From Glandiceps talaboti (Eukaryota; Hemichordata; Enteropneusta; Spengelidae): DNA of 64,000 nt. This document shows positions 41,596-54,339 of this stretch, piece by piece (the stretch's first letter is position 1; each line of letters begins with the position of its first letter). The stretch spans positions 20,877,003 through 20,941,002 of the forward strand of contig NC_135551.1 in assembly GCF_964340395.1 (NCBI RefSeq), read 5' to 3'. The notes under the pieces were generated by a model. That model did no database searches, was not told the DNA's origin, and saw only the letters and a list, made by a program, of their open reading frames with translations. A program made the position numbers and the translations under genes.

Positions 41596-42928
41596 CCTCG
41601 AAGAAATCACAGTCCTGGTTGACACTCATGCTAAATGTCAGAGAGCAATTTCACGAGAATCTAAGATATCGATGGTCTAGTATAACAAATATACACCTCA
41701 ATGTGATTTAGTCAGTGATCTCTGTCTTTAGATCGTTTTAACGTTCGCCTGGAATACGAATATTTCAATCAGTAAGATTGTACTGCGAGGGTATATCTTC
41801 GACTTAATTTCCTCTTTCCAAATGCATTAAATATATAAAATATGGTTGTTTCAGTAATTTGGGTATAGCTGCTATAACATCTCCTAAATAAATTATGAAT
41901 GCTCAATGCTGCAAATCTAAGCCATCAATGTAACAAGTGTGTTTTATGGGGTATTGTACATGTATGGATTCGAAGATGAGTAAGCTTGCAGCGAAAACTA
42001 CTATCTTAAGCTCATTCGATTCTCTCCCACAGCAATTGCATTGACTTTGATACATTATGCTAAAATATGCTAATAAGGCTACTCTCTATGTATGAATTTT
42101 CATGAAAAATCACATTGTTTAATATCACTTAATCAGAATTGGAATAGCATGCCTATAGCAACTTTTACTCAGTTTAGCTATCAATATTTTTTTTGAATCT
42201 CGAAAGATGACAAATAAATGCTCATGGATCTGTTAAGTTAGCCAACATGCAATTCAATGTGAATGTATTTACAGAAACAATAACCTTGTACACGTCCCTT
42301 TTTTACAGTAATCTGTTGAATATCATGTTATCGTTTGTAAGGAGTGACGGGTATTCCTCCTTTCAGAAAACTGCCTTCATGTACGCCCCCCGCGTCCTTG
42401 TACGTAGGACATGTACATATTTGTTGTAAATCTGCAACAATGTTAGAACTTCCCTGTGCTTTTTAATTAACATAACCACAAGTTAGTCTAGCAGTTATAC
42501 CAATATATACTAACCAATCACTTGAAAGCAAAATATCCAATATCCTGAATTGATAAAGTGGGCATATGTATACGAAATAATGCATGCATATTTGCATATC
42601 TATAACTCTCTCAGATCCTACTATATTTGCTGTACGCAATAGATGTATGTTTACAAGTAAGTTCTTACGCACCTCCACTCAGGATTATCAACTCATTACC
42701 CACGCTACTCAACATTTCATCAATGGTAAGTTTATGCTGTACTTAGTTTACAAATGACCGATTTGTTCTTTCAAGACTGTCCAGTAAATACATACAAGGT
42801 CACAGTTATGTGACTTATCTTCTGCTTCTCCCGATTCATCTACTGAATGAATGTCGCCCTCTGGAGAGTAGGTGCGAAATGTCCTTTTAACATATCTGAT
42901 TCAATGACTAGTTTTATTCTTGCCTGTC

Positions 42929-43167
<239 letters not shown>

Positions 43168-43664
43168 GCACATAGTTTCATTTTCCATATAGATACCCCA
43201 ATGACAACTGTCGAACAAAAGTGACAGATGAGCTGATTGCTTTGTTAAATGAATTAAAGTTCATCGAAATACAGCCCCGCCCATGTCTTTGATTTGCTAC
43301 ATCCGAGTGGGACACACGGAAGTGATTAAAAAGGAAAAAAGGAAATACACAAATAAAATGGAGAATGTTTTTGTGTACATATCTTTCTGATAAAAGGCAA
43401 TCAAAAGTACAAACCAGCACAACACGTATGGCAGGGTATTTAAATTTTGGTATATGTGAATGTGTAATTTTTTTCGTGATCTTAGAGAACATACAATGAA
43501 ATATTGATGATAGTGTCTTTAATATCTCAAAATGGCACGTCACGTAAACTAAAATGGTCCATTTTGCCTTTTTCGTAACTTTCTTATTGCGTAAAACAAG
43601 AAAGGGTTTCAATGATGACCGAGAATATCGACAGAATCAAAGCTTTTCCAAGAGTTCTGACTAG

Positions 43665-43689
43665 CTATGTATGTATGTATGTATGTATG

Positions 43690-43723
<34 letters not shown>

Positions 43724-43902
43724 TGTATGTATGTATGTATGTATGCATGTATGCATGTATGTGTGTATGTATGTATGTATGTATGTATGTATGTATGTAT
43801 GTATGTATGTATGTATGTATGTATGTATGTATCATGTATGTATGTATGTATGTATGTATGTATGTATGTATGTATGTATGTATGTATGTATGTATGTATG
43901 TA
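43665..43902. repeat. (TATG)n microsatellite, ~240 bp
   Basis: TATG units with a few GCATG and GTGTG variants and one phase slip near 43832. About 650 bp upstream of the SGNH hydrolase gene. Confidence 0.97.
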
Positions 43903-44549
43903 TAGTGTAATTTATGCTTTTATCTGTCACGTGCACGTTCTATTTTGTCTGTATGCGTGTCTATATTTACATAATATATATTTGTGTGTGTGTGTCAAAG
44001 TATGAAACCAATACATGTACTAATTTCACAATACCCTAAAACTGTGTGGACATAATAACATCAGTATTGACATGTAAAGATTATTAGATTATTTCAACAT
44101 TGTCCAGCGTTATTTTATGTTTGTGTACATTATGTTCTGACGAGGATTTAAGGTACTAAGTGTATCATGTGTCATGGATTTTAGTTCCACAGTGCCGTAC
44201 ACAGCAACATGTAACAGCTTGTGCCCGTTCGAGAACCTTCATTATCTATGTATGCATGTATTAATAGTTTTCACTGAAAGTCTGACATCGAGTGCTGTCT
44301 GTGGGTCACAATAGTACAACAAATTCACCATTGTAGATTTTATATTGCAACACTGCTAATAAGTCATTCGATTGTTCGCTTGTTTCAGCGCTTGTTTTGT
44401 ACATATATGTCATCATTTCTATGCTGGCATACACCACCACTGTAACGTCACGCATGCTGGACTAGGATATTCACGGATATTTATGTGAGTGGATAATTAC
44501 GATAATGTTCCGAATCGCTGACACCAGAAGTACTTAAGCTGTTTAAAAT

Positions 44550-46034
44550 ATGATTGTCTTTGACATCATGTATATGGTGATACGAAACATGCGACCACGT
44601 TGTGTTTTCCTGTGTGTGACCGTTACGTTTATTATCTTGTTCATTATTGAGGATTTGATTGAAATTTCCAAACGTCATGATGACGTCGCTAACAATGATG
44701 GCAAGCTGACGTCGTTACGAGTTGGTGCAAATGCAACAAGATTAAACGAAACCAAATCGTTGGATGAATTCCTAAATATCATCGCCAAGCTCAGTTTGGT
44801 GTTGGAGAGTACAAATGAACGACTGAATGGTATTGGGATAGACAGAAATATTTTGGACACAGTGTTGGTACATAAGGGTTCGCGATCAAGGTTAGAACGG
44901 TTGGTAGCAGAGGCGATGTTACAACGTAGACCTTTCAAAATCGGTGTTTTAGGAGCGTCTGCATCGGCCGGAGCGTGCATCGACGGTATCCAGTACATGT
45001 ACGCAAATCATTTCGGCAAAATTATGTCTAAACTACTAACAGGTTCGGTGGAGATTTACAACGGCGCCATTGGAGGGTGTGATGCGCAGTATTATTGTTA
45101 CTGCGCCCCCACTCATCTAGAACTTGAACGCATGGATTTGATTCTTATGGAATTTGCCATCAATGACCAAGGTGCTCCTATATGGCAAGAACGACTATTG
45201 AGAAAACTATTACAACTACCGAATAGGCCTCAAATAGTCTATGTAAATTTTATATTGGGTCAGTGGCTTATCGATGGCCACGGCAATGCGGAAGAGAAAG
45301 AGATAACCCCCTTGAGTCGACACTATGATATACCTTCGTTTAGTTTCAACAACATTGCCAGCAATGAGAAGTTGGAAAATCGAGAAATTCTTTTCTGCCC
45401 CAGTGATGATTTTAACCATCCTGGTAGACTGGGGCACGAATTAATGGCTTTGTATCTCATACAAATGACATCTAATTCCATAATCCATATTGCCAAACAG
45501 CTCAAGGATAAAACATTCGACACTGACAAATTGAAATTTATAGATGAGGGGCTACCAGAACCGCTTTGGTCTGATGCAAGAAACTACTGGGAGGCGAACT
45601 GTTGGTCGTCACAAAGACCACTCAGTCAAGCACAAGATGGGGATCTCAAGCCATTTTTTAACAACGGTTGGAATTTGCAGGTCCCTAAGAACACTGACAC
45701 ACGAAGTGATGCTAAATCAGCCTGGACAACACGAAGCCCGAGAAATGTCATGGTGTTTGCTGTTCCAATAGTCTCGGCACATAAGGTCAAGTGTAACGTG
45801 ACCTTGATAACGTTGACCTGTCCAACTTGTGGTAAAGCTCAAATGTACCTGGATAATGATTCTAAAACACTATCACCTGTTAGGTCAAATGGTTTGTACC
45901 GTCTTCCATTTTACAACCATATTCCGAATGTCAGACCCGGTAATCACACACTGACTGTGAAGTCCCTGCATGAGGAAACTATCCTTGTCGCTGGACTAGT
46001 AACATACTGCGAGCCATGCCAATTTTCTTGCTGA
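44550..46034 (+). CDS. type II membrane SGNH-hydrolase-like protein, intronless
   Basis: Intact 494-residue frame. Residues 17-34 (CVFLCVTVTFIILFIIED) are a single hydrophobic signal anchor after a basic N-terminus, predicting a Golgi or plasma-membrane protein with a lumenal/extracellular domain; NATR and NETK (61-69) are N-glycosylation sequons. From 131 it has SGNH/GDSL-hydrolase blocks: IGVLGASASAG (block I, nucleophile S137, GAS in place of GDS), GAIGGCD (block II, about G172-G175), LMEFAINDQG (block III, N205) and DDFNHPGRLGH (block V DxxH, D287 and H290). A C-terminal domain (~380-494) has cysteines 415, 424, 427, 487, 490 and 494. Likely an esterase or acetyl-esterase acting on glycans; the substrate is unknown. 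ATG 44550 is the longest start; M14 (44589) would still keep the anchor. A single exon among intron-rich genes hints at retroposition or an intronless family. Confidence 0.9.
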   Translation: MIVFDIMYMVIRNMRPRCVFLCVTVTFIILFIIEDLIEISKRHDDVANNDGKLTSLRVGANATRLNETKSLDEFLNIIAKLSLVLESTNERLNGIGIDRNILDTVLVHKGSRSRLERLVAEAMLQRRPFKIGVLGASASAGACIDGIQYMYANHFGKIMSKLLTGSVEIYNGAIGGCDAQYYCYCAPTHLELERMDLILMEFAINDQGAPIWQERLLRKLLQLPNRPQIVYVNFILGQWLIDGHGNAEEKEITPLSRHYDIPSFSFNNIASNEKLENREILFCPSDDFNHPGRLGHELMALYLIQMTSNSIIHIAKQLKDKTFDTDKLKFIDEGLPEPLWSDARNYWEANCWSSQRPLSQAQDGDLKPFFNNGWNLQVPKNTDTRSDAKSAWTTRSPRNVMVFAVPIVSAHKVKCNVTLITLTCPTCGKAQMYLDNDSKTLSPVRSNGLYRLPFYNHIPNVRPGNHTLTVKSLHEETILVAGLVTYCEPCQFSC

Positions 46035-46448
46035 GCGGCGGTCTGTTCTTACTTGTGGGAGTGATGGGAGTGGGTTGGTGCTGCTGACGGTTGACGCTGT
46101 TGTCGCCATCGTGGTGGCTATAGTTTGATTTCTATTTGAGAATTACATAATTATGTGCTTTTAACGCAAGTAGTAAACTATTTATATATACGATGCTTGG
46201 TTGATCCCCAATGACATCACTGTATCGCCGATTGTGCAATAACTTGGCAAGTGGTAATCTCTTTAAAGAAGTTATAGGGACTCAAAACACTACCCGTTTC
46301 TTTTCTACGGTGTATATTATCCAAAGAAGGGCGAGAGATTCTATACCCACCTATCATTATTATCAGACACTTTAAAACCATTTGATGAAACTTTGCTCAA
46401 CATAACCGGGTATCAACTATACATTATTGTTCAGGGATCTCTCTCTAG

Positions 46449-46491
46449 AATAAACGGGTTATCGCTGAAGATATTCGCAATGACGAATAAA
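46449..46491 (+). terminator. candidate poly(A) signals of the SGNH gene
   Basis: AATAAA at 46449-46454 and again at 46486-46491, 415-460 bp after the stop codon. Cleavage would be expected shortly after one of them. Confidence 0.4.
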
Positions 46492-46925
46492 ATACCATTA
46501 TTGCACCAAACTATTCAAGTATTTATGTATCGGAATAACTTTTCGCAGTCATGGCTATAACCTGGAAGATGTACTGTTATTGCATCAATTTGTTCACGGT
46601 TTCCTGATCCAGTCATAAATCTGAGCCAGTTTTTATCAGTTCAGCTCGAATAGCTTCTGAAGTCTGACATGCATGCTTGGACGTTCTAAGTACATTTTTT
46701 ACGCTTCAATTATTTTATCTGACATACTTACAAAAATGCTTTTTACTTGGCTTTCAGGATGCATGTTTTATGATCATATTCTTAGTTTTATCTGTTCGTA
46801 TACGTACGGTAATGGTTTTTACATGACTGAGTGTACATTTTATGGTAGTTGAGAGTATAAATTATCTTATTATGTACTGAAAGTTCGTTGTGTTTCTACC
46901 TTCCAAAACATAATTGCAGGCTGTA

Positions 46926-46933
46926 CCTGTGTG

Positions 46934-46991
<58 letters not shown>
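46926..46991. repeat. (GT)n microsatellite
   Basis: GT run with one C interruption near the start. Confidence 0.97.
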
Positions 46992-46992
<1 letters not shown>

Positions 46993-47182
46993 ATTGTGTT
47001 TATGTATCCGTCTGTGGACACCATAGACTAAGTTCAAAAACAGCGTAATCAATTCTAATGAAACTGTATACACATCTTTCGTATGTCCTGTTAATAACTA
47101 ACAGTGGGTTTATTTAAAAACATCCCATGAATATTAATGAGTCATTTACATTAATAATGATTTTGAATATGTTGGCTGAATA

Positions 47183-47640
47183 CAAGCTTCAAATTTTATG
47201 TAATTTGGTATGCATACATATCGATGATAACAAAGCGCACATGTCTTATTAAAAGCATTGTTGATATAGTGTATAATTTAACAAGTCATTGCATAATTAA
47301 TGTTGCTTGAAATAAGTTAAAATCCAAGAATGCAAGCTTCAAATTTATACAGTTTATACTTGCATAATAAATCACGTGTCTCCTTTGAATTTAGTTGTTA
47401 GTTTACAACTTCTGATTTTTTATCAGACTTCTGTGATTTTTGGTAAGAAACCATATCTTAAGAATGCAAGCTTCAAATCTTAGAGTTCGGCAACTACACC
47501 CGTGACAAGATCTAGAAAGCACACGTATCACACGACGCTTGTTCTGTCTCAATGAGCATTTGCATAATTATTCAGTTTTGTTCATTAGGCAATATCATAA
47601 GAATGCAAATGCAAGCTTCAAAGTTCATAATTTCGTACGT
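47183..47640. repeat. four diverged ~140-bp tandem units
   Basis: The word (ATG)CAAGCTTCAAA recurs at about 47183, 47333, 47467 and 47611, spacings 150, 134 and 144 bp, with ACAYGTNTC-like words between. The rest of each unit has diverged. Confidence 0.65.
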
Positions 47641-47649
47641 ACATTGATT

Positions 47650-49020
47650 ATAACAAATTGCATTGTATTGTTGAATGTTTATTTGTGGATACTACACTGG
47701 TTGATCGATGTTGTTTTTAATTTTTTGTATAATTAATTAAATAAGGGATAATGTAGACCAGAAAATTTTCCCTAAACGCTTATATTCACGGATTTCGTTG
47801 GGGGGAAAAATCGCGCAAATAAATAGTGACAAAAATGCCTCTTTAAATACATACACAGTGCACCAGGCTTAGTAATTCTTAAAAATTAGTCTTGTATCGA
47901 AAATATGTAGGTTTAGTGTATACCGTAGGTAGCTCAGAATTTCGCACCAATCGAAAGGCTTGCTGTTTGTCCTCAAGGATCACGGAAGGTATTAAGTTTA
48001 AATCTGGTTAGCAATTGTGTTTTCATTCAACAACATAGAGGTATTATTTCATAGTATTAATAAATACGCTTGTAGATTTTATGATGTGCGTTTTTCTCAT
48101 CAATCACGACATCCAGCATCGTGTTGAAATCAAAGACACTTAAACCAGCGTTATTACATGCAGCGTTACACCATACACAAACTCAGCACTTGGAGACGCA
48201 GGTGTCTCGTTAAGACTGAAAACACAAGTTAGTAGGAACACTTCAACTTTAATACTAAGACGTTCATACGTCTAGTTACTGAATACTAACAAAATCTTCA
48301 AGATGTGTGACGTTTGTCTTGGAGATTAACCTACTAAAAACGTGATGTTTTATTGACATCATTTCTTATTTTGAAGGTCCCGGACAGTTCTGCAATCGTC
48401 GAGCGCCGTCTTTATTTGTTATGCTACACGATTGAGGGATTTTGAGTATTAGATTCAACTGAGGACAGACACAAAGGCATCCCGACGTGTAGCCTAGTTA
48501 CAAAGTCTAATTTGACCCAAATAAAACTAATTCTAGTATAAAGTTGGCATATCAAAATTCGGAAGTAAGTCTTTATTCGTATCATTTATCGAGTATATAC
48601 TTCTGTATTTTTCGTATATTAATAAAATAGTGGTTAGCTTATTTTCAGTCATTTGTCCCTACTTATTCTTTCTAAGAGTATTCAAACTATGTTCCACACA
48701 TACAGTCGTAGCACAGCGTGATGATTTAAAGTTTCGATGACTGTCTAGTGTATTTAGTATTATTTTATCATCAATTATGTCATATTCAAAAATGTTCAAT
48801 ATTATCCTTATCCGTCATCATGAATAATCAACGTGCTCCAATAACACTGTTGTTCATCACTCCCCTTGCAGTCGATTTATTCAGAGCAGTATGTATATCA
48901 TATGTAAGCACGGCCAAAAACTGTTGCAAGCTAGATGCCATTATCCAGCAACAAATTGGCTCATCCCTTTAAACTATACATGTCATATACTGTCTTTCCA
49001 CGTAGCTACTTCCCACACAG
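47650..49020. other. no gene recognised
   Basis: AT-rich intergenic DNA between the SGNH gene and the small-GTPase exon. No coding or repeat structure was seen beyond short chance frames. Confidence 0.5.
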
Positions 49021-49030
49021 GAATTAAATT

Positions 49031-49108
<78 letters not shown>

Positions 49109-49115
49109 TAGATAT

Positions 49116-49155
<40 letters not shown>
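49031..49155. repeat. (GACA)n then (GATA)n microsatellite
   Basis: GACA units to ~49107, then GATA units. Confidence 0.97.
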
Positions 49156-49786
49156 CAGATAGACAGACGGCCTTTCACCCGTGAGTAACCCTTATTAATT
49201 ATGATGGTCAATGTTTAGTTTGAAATGTATACAGTACATCAAACTGACTTCATCGTATTCGATAGAATGACTGTCTTGACAGGGGGTGATACTGTATTAC
49301 ACGATGACAGGCCAAGACATATTTTTACTTCTTACTAAATACACATCTTTAATTCGTTGTTTAATATGCCCTTAACGGTTTGTCCTATAATGATTGCTAT
49401 AAATAACATTGCGTTATTATAGGTTATTATCTCGGTGTTTATATAAAGGTACTTCAGTGCTATTAATGAGACACCATTAAAACTGGACGCTTGACTTTTC
49501 ACCGATATTGTCATCGGTATTTTGTAAAAGTGTTTTTCTTTTTAAATGTGCATCACTAAATTGAAGGAAATGTTAGGAATCGAAGAAAGAAGATACATAA
49601 ACAAGTCGTGAGATATTGGAATCTCGCAGACAGATAAATTTTAAGCGATAAATGTCTACTTTTATTGAAATATACTCGTCAACTGTGTATATGCAATTGT
49701 CTGCAACATGGAGATTTATCAGCAACAACGGCAGTAAAGGGGCGACCTCAGCGTCAGACGCCGACAGCTGCACGTATACACGGTAA

Positions 49787-49793
49787 TATAAAA
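49787..49793 (+). promoter_or_regulatory. possible TATA box for the small-GTPase gene
   Basis: TATAAAA, 245 bp upstream of the ATG at 50032 and in a locally GC-richer stretch. It would place the start of transcription near 49820 and give a ~210-nt 5' UTR. Position only. Confidence 0.35.
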
Positions 49794-50031
49794 CGGGAAC
49801 CTCCACTTATACGGAACCACTACGGAGAGAAAACAGTCAATGTGCCTGATCATAAACATAGTCTCACTCGCATTCGCAGTTGTCAAATATGTACATTGTG
49901 GAGTTCCTCTTTGAATGCAGGTAAATTGTTGATTTGAATTCAGACGGAAAATCTTACTAAAAATTTAGCGATTTTCATTGGAAGTATACCATACCAAGCA
50001 ACCAATACATCGGCATTAACGTGTGTTTGTC

Positions 50032-50136
50032 ATGGCCACTTCCTCACCATTCGCCCGATGTAAAATTGTCGTGGTCGGAGACAAATTGTGTGGAAAAACA
50101 CTACTGCTGAATTCCTTCGTCAATAAGAGAGGCAAG
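50032..50136 (+). CDS. Rho/Rnd-like small GTPase, first coding exon only
   Basis: ATG in good context (TGTCATGG), then MATSSPFARCKIVVVGDKLC and GKTLLLNSFVNKRGK, followed by the donor GTTAGT. RCKIVVVGDxxCGKTxLL is the first strand and P-loop (GxxxxGK[S/T], residues 16-23) of Rho-family GTPases, closest in style to Rnd proteins, which bind GTP and control actin. The exon is exactly 35 codons, phase 0. The switch regions, G4/G5 motifs and any CAAX tail must be in downstream exons; none was recognised before 64000, where a large repeat block intervenes. It could be an orphan exon. Subfamily and function are inferred from the P-loop alone. Confidence 0.72.
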
Positions 50137-50265
50137 GTTAGTGTATATGTTTGTATAAATTTAGTTTATGATTAACTTTCTACGTTTTCATGTTTTACAT
50201 ATGTGGTTAGTTTTAATACAACGTTTATCGGTGGAGTGTTGGTGACGAATTGATACCAAGGTATT

Positions 50266-50299
<34 letters not shown>

Positions 50300-51219
50300 T
50301 GGGGGGAGGGGGTCACGTATTGCAGCGACATTTTATTGAGACAGTCACGTGATAATAATAGGTACGTCTTGGACGATGGTTCACCAATTGTGGACGTACA
50401 CACATATGATAAAATGAAGTGACAAGGTAAGAGACCACTCATTCTTGACACAACTTCATAACTAGGCCATGCTAAGTGGTTGGAAGTCTTGTTTCGCTTG
50501 ATGCCATGTCTATACTAACGGTCGATAGAAACAAAACTATTTTGTTGCTTGTTTTATGCTTGGTTTCACGTGGCATTCTTTTCACTAACGACTTCGTGTG
50601 TATGTTATAGTACTGTCCATATAACGACAGTCTTTAATCTCTACCATTATTAACTACATTTTGCCAGTTGTTTATATTTTTCTCTTTTTTAATCAAAAAC
50701 AACAACACATCTTGATAATGCAAAGCGGTTACTAGGCAGTAGCCCATAGTGATGTGGGGGGAAAAATGACGATGAAAAGATAAGAAATAAGATATATATG
50801 TATGTTGGCGCCACATCACACATCAATTTCTGCACGTGTCATCGAAGTGTTATATTACAAACTGGGATAAAGAATGACGTATTATTAACGTGCAATGTTT
50901 TACAAATATCTTTTTGCGAAGTTGGAGATCTGATCTTAGATAAGATTTGACTGATAGTAGGTTTACTAGTTCACCGTATTTCTCTGTCACGCTGTTCACC
51001 TAGTAATCTGTATTAAAATTAATCTAATCTACAAAAAAACGTGTTTTAAATTTCTACCTTCTCACGGCAGGTTTGTTATTGTTTACCATCAATCTTATTT
51101 ACCCCGAGTGTTTGTTAGCTTTGCCTATCAATTTGACCATATGACGTCACTCAATGATCTATGATGACCTCTGTGTTTTGCTGACAATGTGAGGTACTGT
51201 ATTTAATATATCTAAATAT
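50137..51219. other. intron or intergenic, no further exon recognised
   Basis: Contains a (GT)n run at 50269-50297 followed by a G-rich tract. No GTPase exon was seen on the plus strand. Confidence 0.45.
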
Positions 51220-51506
51220 AGGTTGTGGGTTTGTATAGATGATCGTTAAAAGAGATACACAGTTGTCCTAAGTACAGTTTACAATGAATCACGGCTGTAG
51301 TACTAAAATATTATTGTCATTATAGTGATCTCCCTCTAGGCCAATATTGATCTACTGGATAACACTTCAAGTTGGCACGAAGTGTAAACTGTGCATTCTG
51401 TGCTACTGGTATATTTATTTTTTCCGTCATTTGTTTGTCTGCCAGATGTTTGCTTGTTTGATTATAAATTGTCAATGATGTTTGTTAGGTATGTATGTAT
51501 GTATGT
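51220..51506 (+). repeat. dispersed repeat, copy 1 (inverted at 63720-64000)
   Basis: From AGGTTGTGGGTTTG to TTTGTTAGGTATGTATG it matches the reverse complement of the right edge of the window with only scattered differences; one is a 6-bp indel at ACACTT(CAAGTT)GGCACG. Both copies end in TATG microsatellite. The short Met-His-Ser-Val frame inside is the same in both and is not thought to be a gene. Confidence 0.85.
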
Positions 51507-53435
51507 GTGTGTGTGTGCATACATCACATGCAATGGTATTTTTCAAATTCATGTGTTCTTTACTTGTCGATGGTAAAGATTCGCCACGCACATTTTAGAG
51601 ATAGAATCTCAGAGTAATGGTTGATTAGTTCAACACAAACACAGTCGCGTCTGAATTTGACACGAGCTCTAGATCTAACAGCTTTTTTCCCCAGTGATCG
51701 TTAGCAAGGTACTGTTAGTGTACTCTGTCCTTGTTACAAACACTGACCCGAGACCATTTACCATGTCTATACAAAACTATATGTTTACACCTCCTGAACA
51801 TATGTGATAAACGAGGAGGCCATCAACTTTTAGTTAGACCTTGCTGGCATACAAATGGGGTTACGGGGTCGGTAACCGGACAAACATGCTCGTAAGTCAA
51901 CAAGGACATCGACGTTGATTTGATGAAGGGCGTTTGCCCAAAATGTTTAAGAACTGTGTTGATAATACTGTATACATTCAAACTTTTGTATAATTCTTAG
52001 TTTTATACAACGTATAAGTCGTTTTACTTTTAGGCCATCAACCTTTCTTTTGATAGGCGAGAAAATAGTCACATTGCTCAATGTGCTATTGCTTCAACCA
52101 TGCTTCATAAAAGTTCCATAAAAGTTGTTTTTTTCAGATGAATTGCGAACGCGAATATCCTTTCTGACTATGCATAAACTATTGAAATCCAAGTATACGG
52201 TCTGGTGACTATAGTAACGGTCGCTAAATGATTTTTTGCAAGTCAGTGAAATTTTCATGTGTCTATCTCCTCATAGTCAATGTTAATTTTCGTGCCAGTA
52301 ATAAGTAATTGGTAATACGGTAACCCGAAAGGCGACCAACTGACGCCAATAATGTAATATATGCTCTATTGGTCACGCGTTTCCAATTCAATGTCGTCCA
52401 TGTTTACCGTTCCACATTTCAAGTCATGGCCTGGTGGTTTTTTTTTCACAACTATATGGCAGAAACTTGGGTATAATAGTAGGCTGTATTGAAAGCTTGG
52501 TTATCGGACGATTACCCATGCATTAGTAGATGACAATATATACAAGCATTTCGCCACAGTTACTTTAGAATCCCCGTATAATGATATATTTTATACCTCG
52601 CCTCTTTGGTGTAACAAAAACAATACACAATTCTTTTCCAATGAACTGTACCGTACGAAATTCGCAACATACATCGAACGCTTTAAAACCCCTACAATGA
52701 AATATTTTAGATCCGGTCCCATCGGTAGCGATTACATTTTATGATCAACTTACAAAGCGGTAGTACTGTACAAACTTATCATACGACCTCACAGTATATC
52801 TATGGACCTGTCCTTTAGACTGCCTGAAGGTCAAACATTGCGATAGTTTTCTTGGTCAATACAAAACGTAAACAGTTTCAATGTGGGGGCATATCAGAGA
52901 TAATACCCGACTAGTTGATGTATTGTTTGTTTGCGAAACTTTGACAGTGGAGATCAGATCCGGAAGGGGGGTGGGGTGGAGAGCAAATGCCAAAACGACA
53001 ATACGAAGATGGTCCGCGCGAATTTGGTCCCTTTGTAAAACAAAAAAAATGGGTATATTTTTTATCTCCAGGCTGGTTAGTAATAGTATGTTAAAGATCA
53101 TTTCCAAATCTGAGTTAAATTTCTCATCCACCATGTGATAATTATGACCATATTTGCCTACTTTTTTAGGCAGTGTTCCAAAACCAAAACACACCCAATA
53201 CAATATAACAATAAATTAGTGGCCACGTTTCAATATACCAGACATCAGGCTTTTGATATGAGAAGTGATCTCCTATTTTCTCAAGATGTGTTATGATAAT
53301 ACGTTGGGGTTGGAGGTCGGCATGGGCCTCCCCTTACGTTTACCCAAAAGGTTCATCTTCCCTTTCTGATATTTAGTCAACACAATACCAGTAAATTGAT
53401 ACTTTGTAATCAAGTTCTAAGTGTAAGAAAAGAAA
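51507..53435. other. no gene recognised
   Basis: No coding exon with a known motif. One minus-strand frame of 115 codons at 52856-53203 shows no recognisable family and may be chance. Confidence 0.45.
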
Positions 53436-53766
53436 TTAAGTGATTCCGATTACGCTCAATTTTAGAATAGGTGGGTAGGTAGATTTTTTATCGTTTATAC
53501 TTTTTTCATTGTGAGTGTCTAGTTCAGGTAGTATGTTTTCTGTTGTTTTCCATATGGTCTCTGTATTATTGGGTTCTTCTCATCAGATTTACAACCATTA
53601 CAGATTGGGAAAAAAATTATATTGTCTTTTTAAGTTGATATCAGTTTCCGCATCCACTATATCTTGCGACACTTCGTAATTTTCACGAATTTATTTGTTT
53701 TCTCGAATGCGTAAAAGAAAACTTTAGTGAAAAACCAGGTGGGGTCGGATAACCGGAACCAAACAA
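53436..53766. mobile_element. ~330-bp MITE-like repeat, copy 2
   Basis: Same orientation as 14783-15134, with matching ends (TGATTCCGATTACGCTC, GATAACCGGAACCAAACAA) and several short indels. Non-coding. Confidence 0.65.
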
Positions 53767-54215
53767 GTTTTTTTCTAGGGAGAAAATGTTGTTTTCACGA
53801 ATAGTGAGCCGAGGGTATTCTCATGACCACGATTTATAGAAATTCAATGATATTTCATCTTTGAGACCTTATATGTACAGTATACGTATAAAATAATGGC
53901 ATGGCTTATATTTCGCTAAAGGTTTTTGGATGAAGTTGATTTACTGATTGGCTGATGCGCACATATCAGTAACACTGGTTACACCTAGGTTTAGTACAAG
54001 ATCAGATAAGTTATCCCAGTGCAGTGCTCACTGTGGACGACTAGTACAGATGTGTTGCCAAAAAATAAGAAATAAATGTACTTTTTTCTCCGCGCAATGA
54101 TTTCTTTGCGAAGCCAAGTCGTAACTGTAGGGGGGAGAAGAAAGCAGTACGACAACAAAGTTTTTTGTACTGGTTGGCCACCATACAATGTTCCTTCAAC
54201 TTGATACATTGCACC

Positions 54216-54248
54216 ACAGACCACTGCCCTATAATAGTGGTCTGGGCA
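54216..54248. mobile_element. ultra-short palindrome, family B-like
   Basis: CACAGACCACTGCCC, TATAA, TAGTGGTCTGGGC: arms match the CAGACCAC/GTGGTCTG core. No target duplication was identified. Lies about 90 bp left of the CACTA element. Confidence 0.4.
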
Positions 54249-54339
54249 TATAGTCACACCACTTGAAAGCGAATGATGTAGGACTTTCATCCAATCAAAT
54301 TGACAGCTATAATGAAATGTAAATTTATGTAAAGCTGTA

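Noticed and set aside
41129-41622. Ser/Leu/Phe/Pro-rich frames of 102-132 codons
   Set aside because: Explained by the pyrimidine-rich composition; the opposite strand is open too.
43178-43612. 144-codon minus-strand frame
   Set aside because: Longest plain-composition frame after the SGNH gene, but it has no recognised motif, no Kozak support and biased aromatic/basic content typical of AT-rich chance frames. It cannot be excluded without transcripts.
52130-52170. TTTTTTCAG acceptor followed by ATGAATTGC as a second exon of the GTPase gene
   Set aside because: It reaches a stop after six codons and has no effector-loop similarity.
53991-54290. 99-codon minus-strand frame next to the CACTA element
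   Set aside because: No family recognised, and it contains the family B palindrome, so at least part is repeat-derived.
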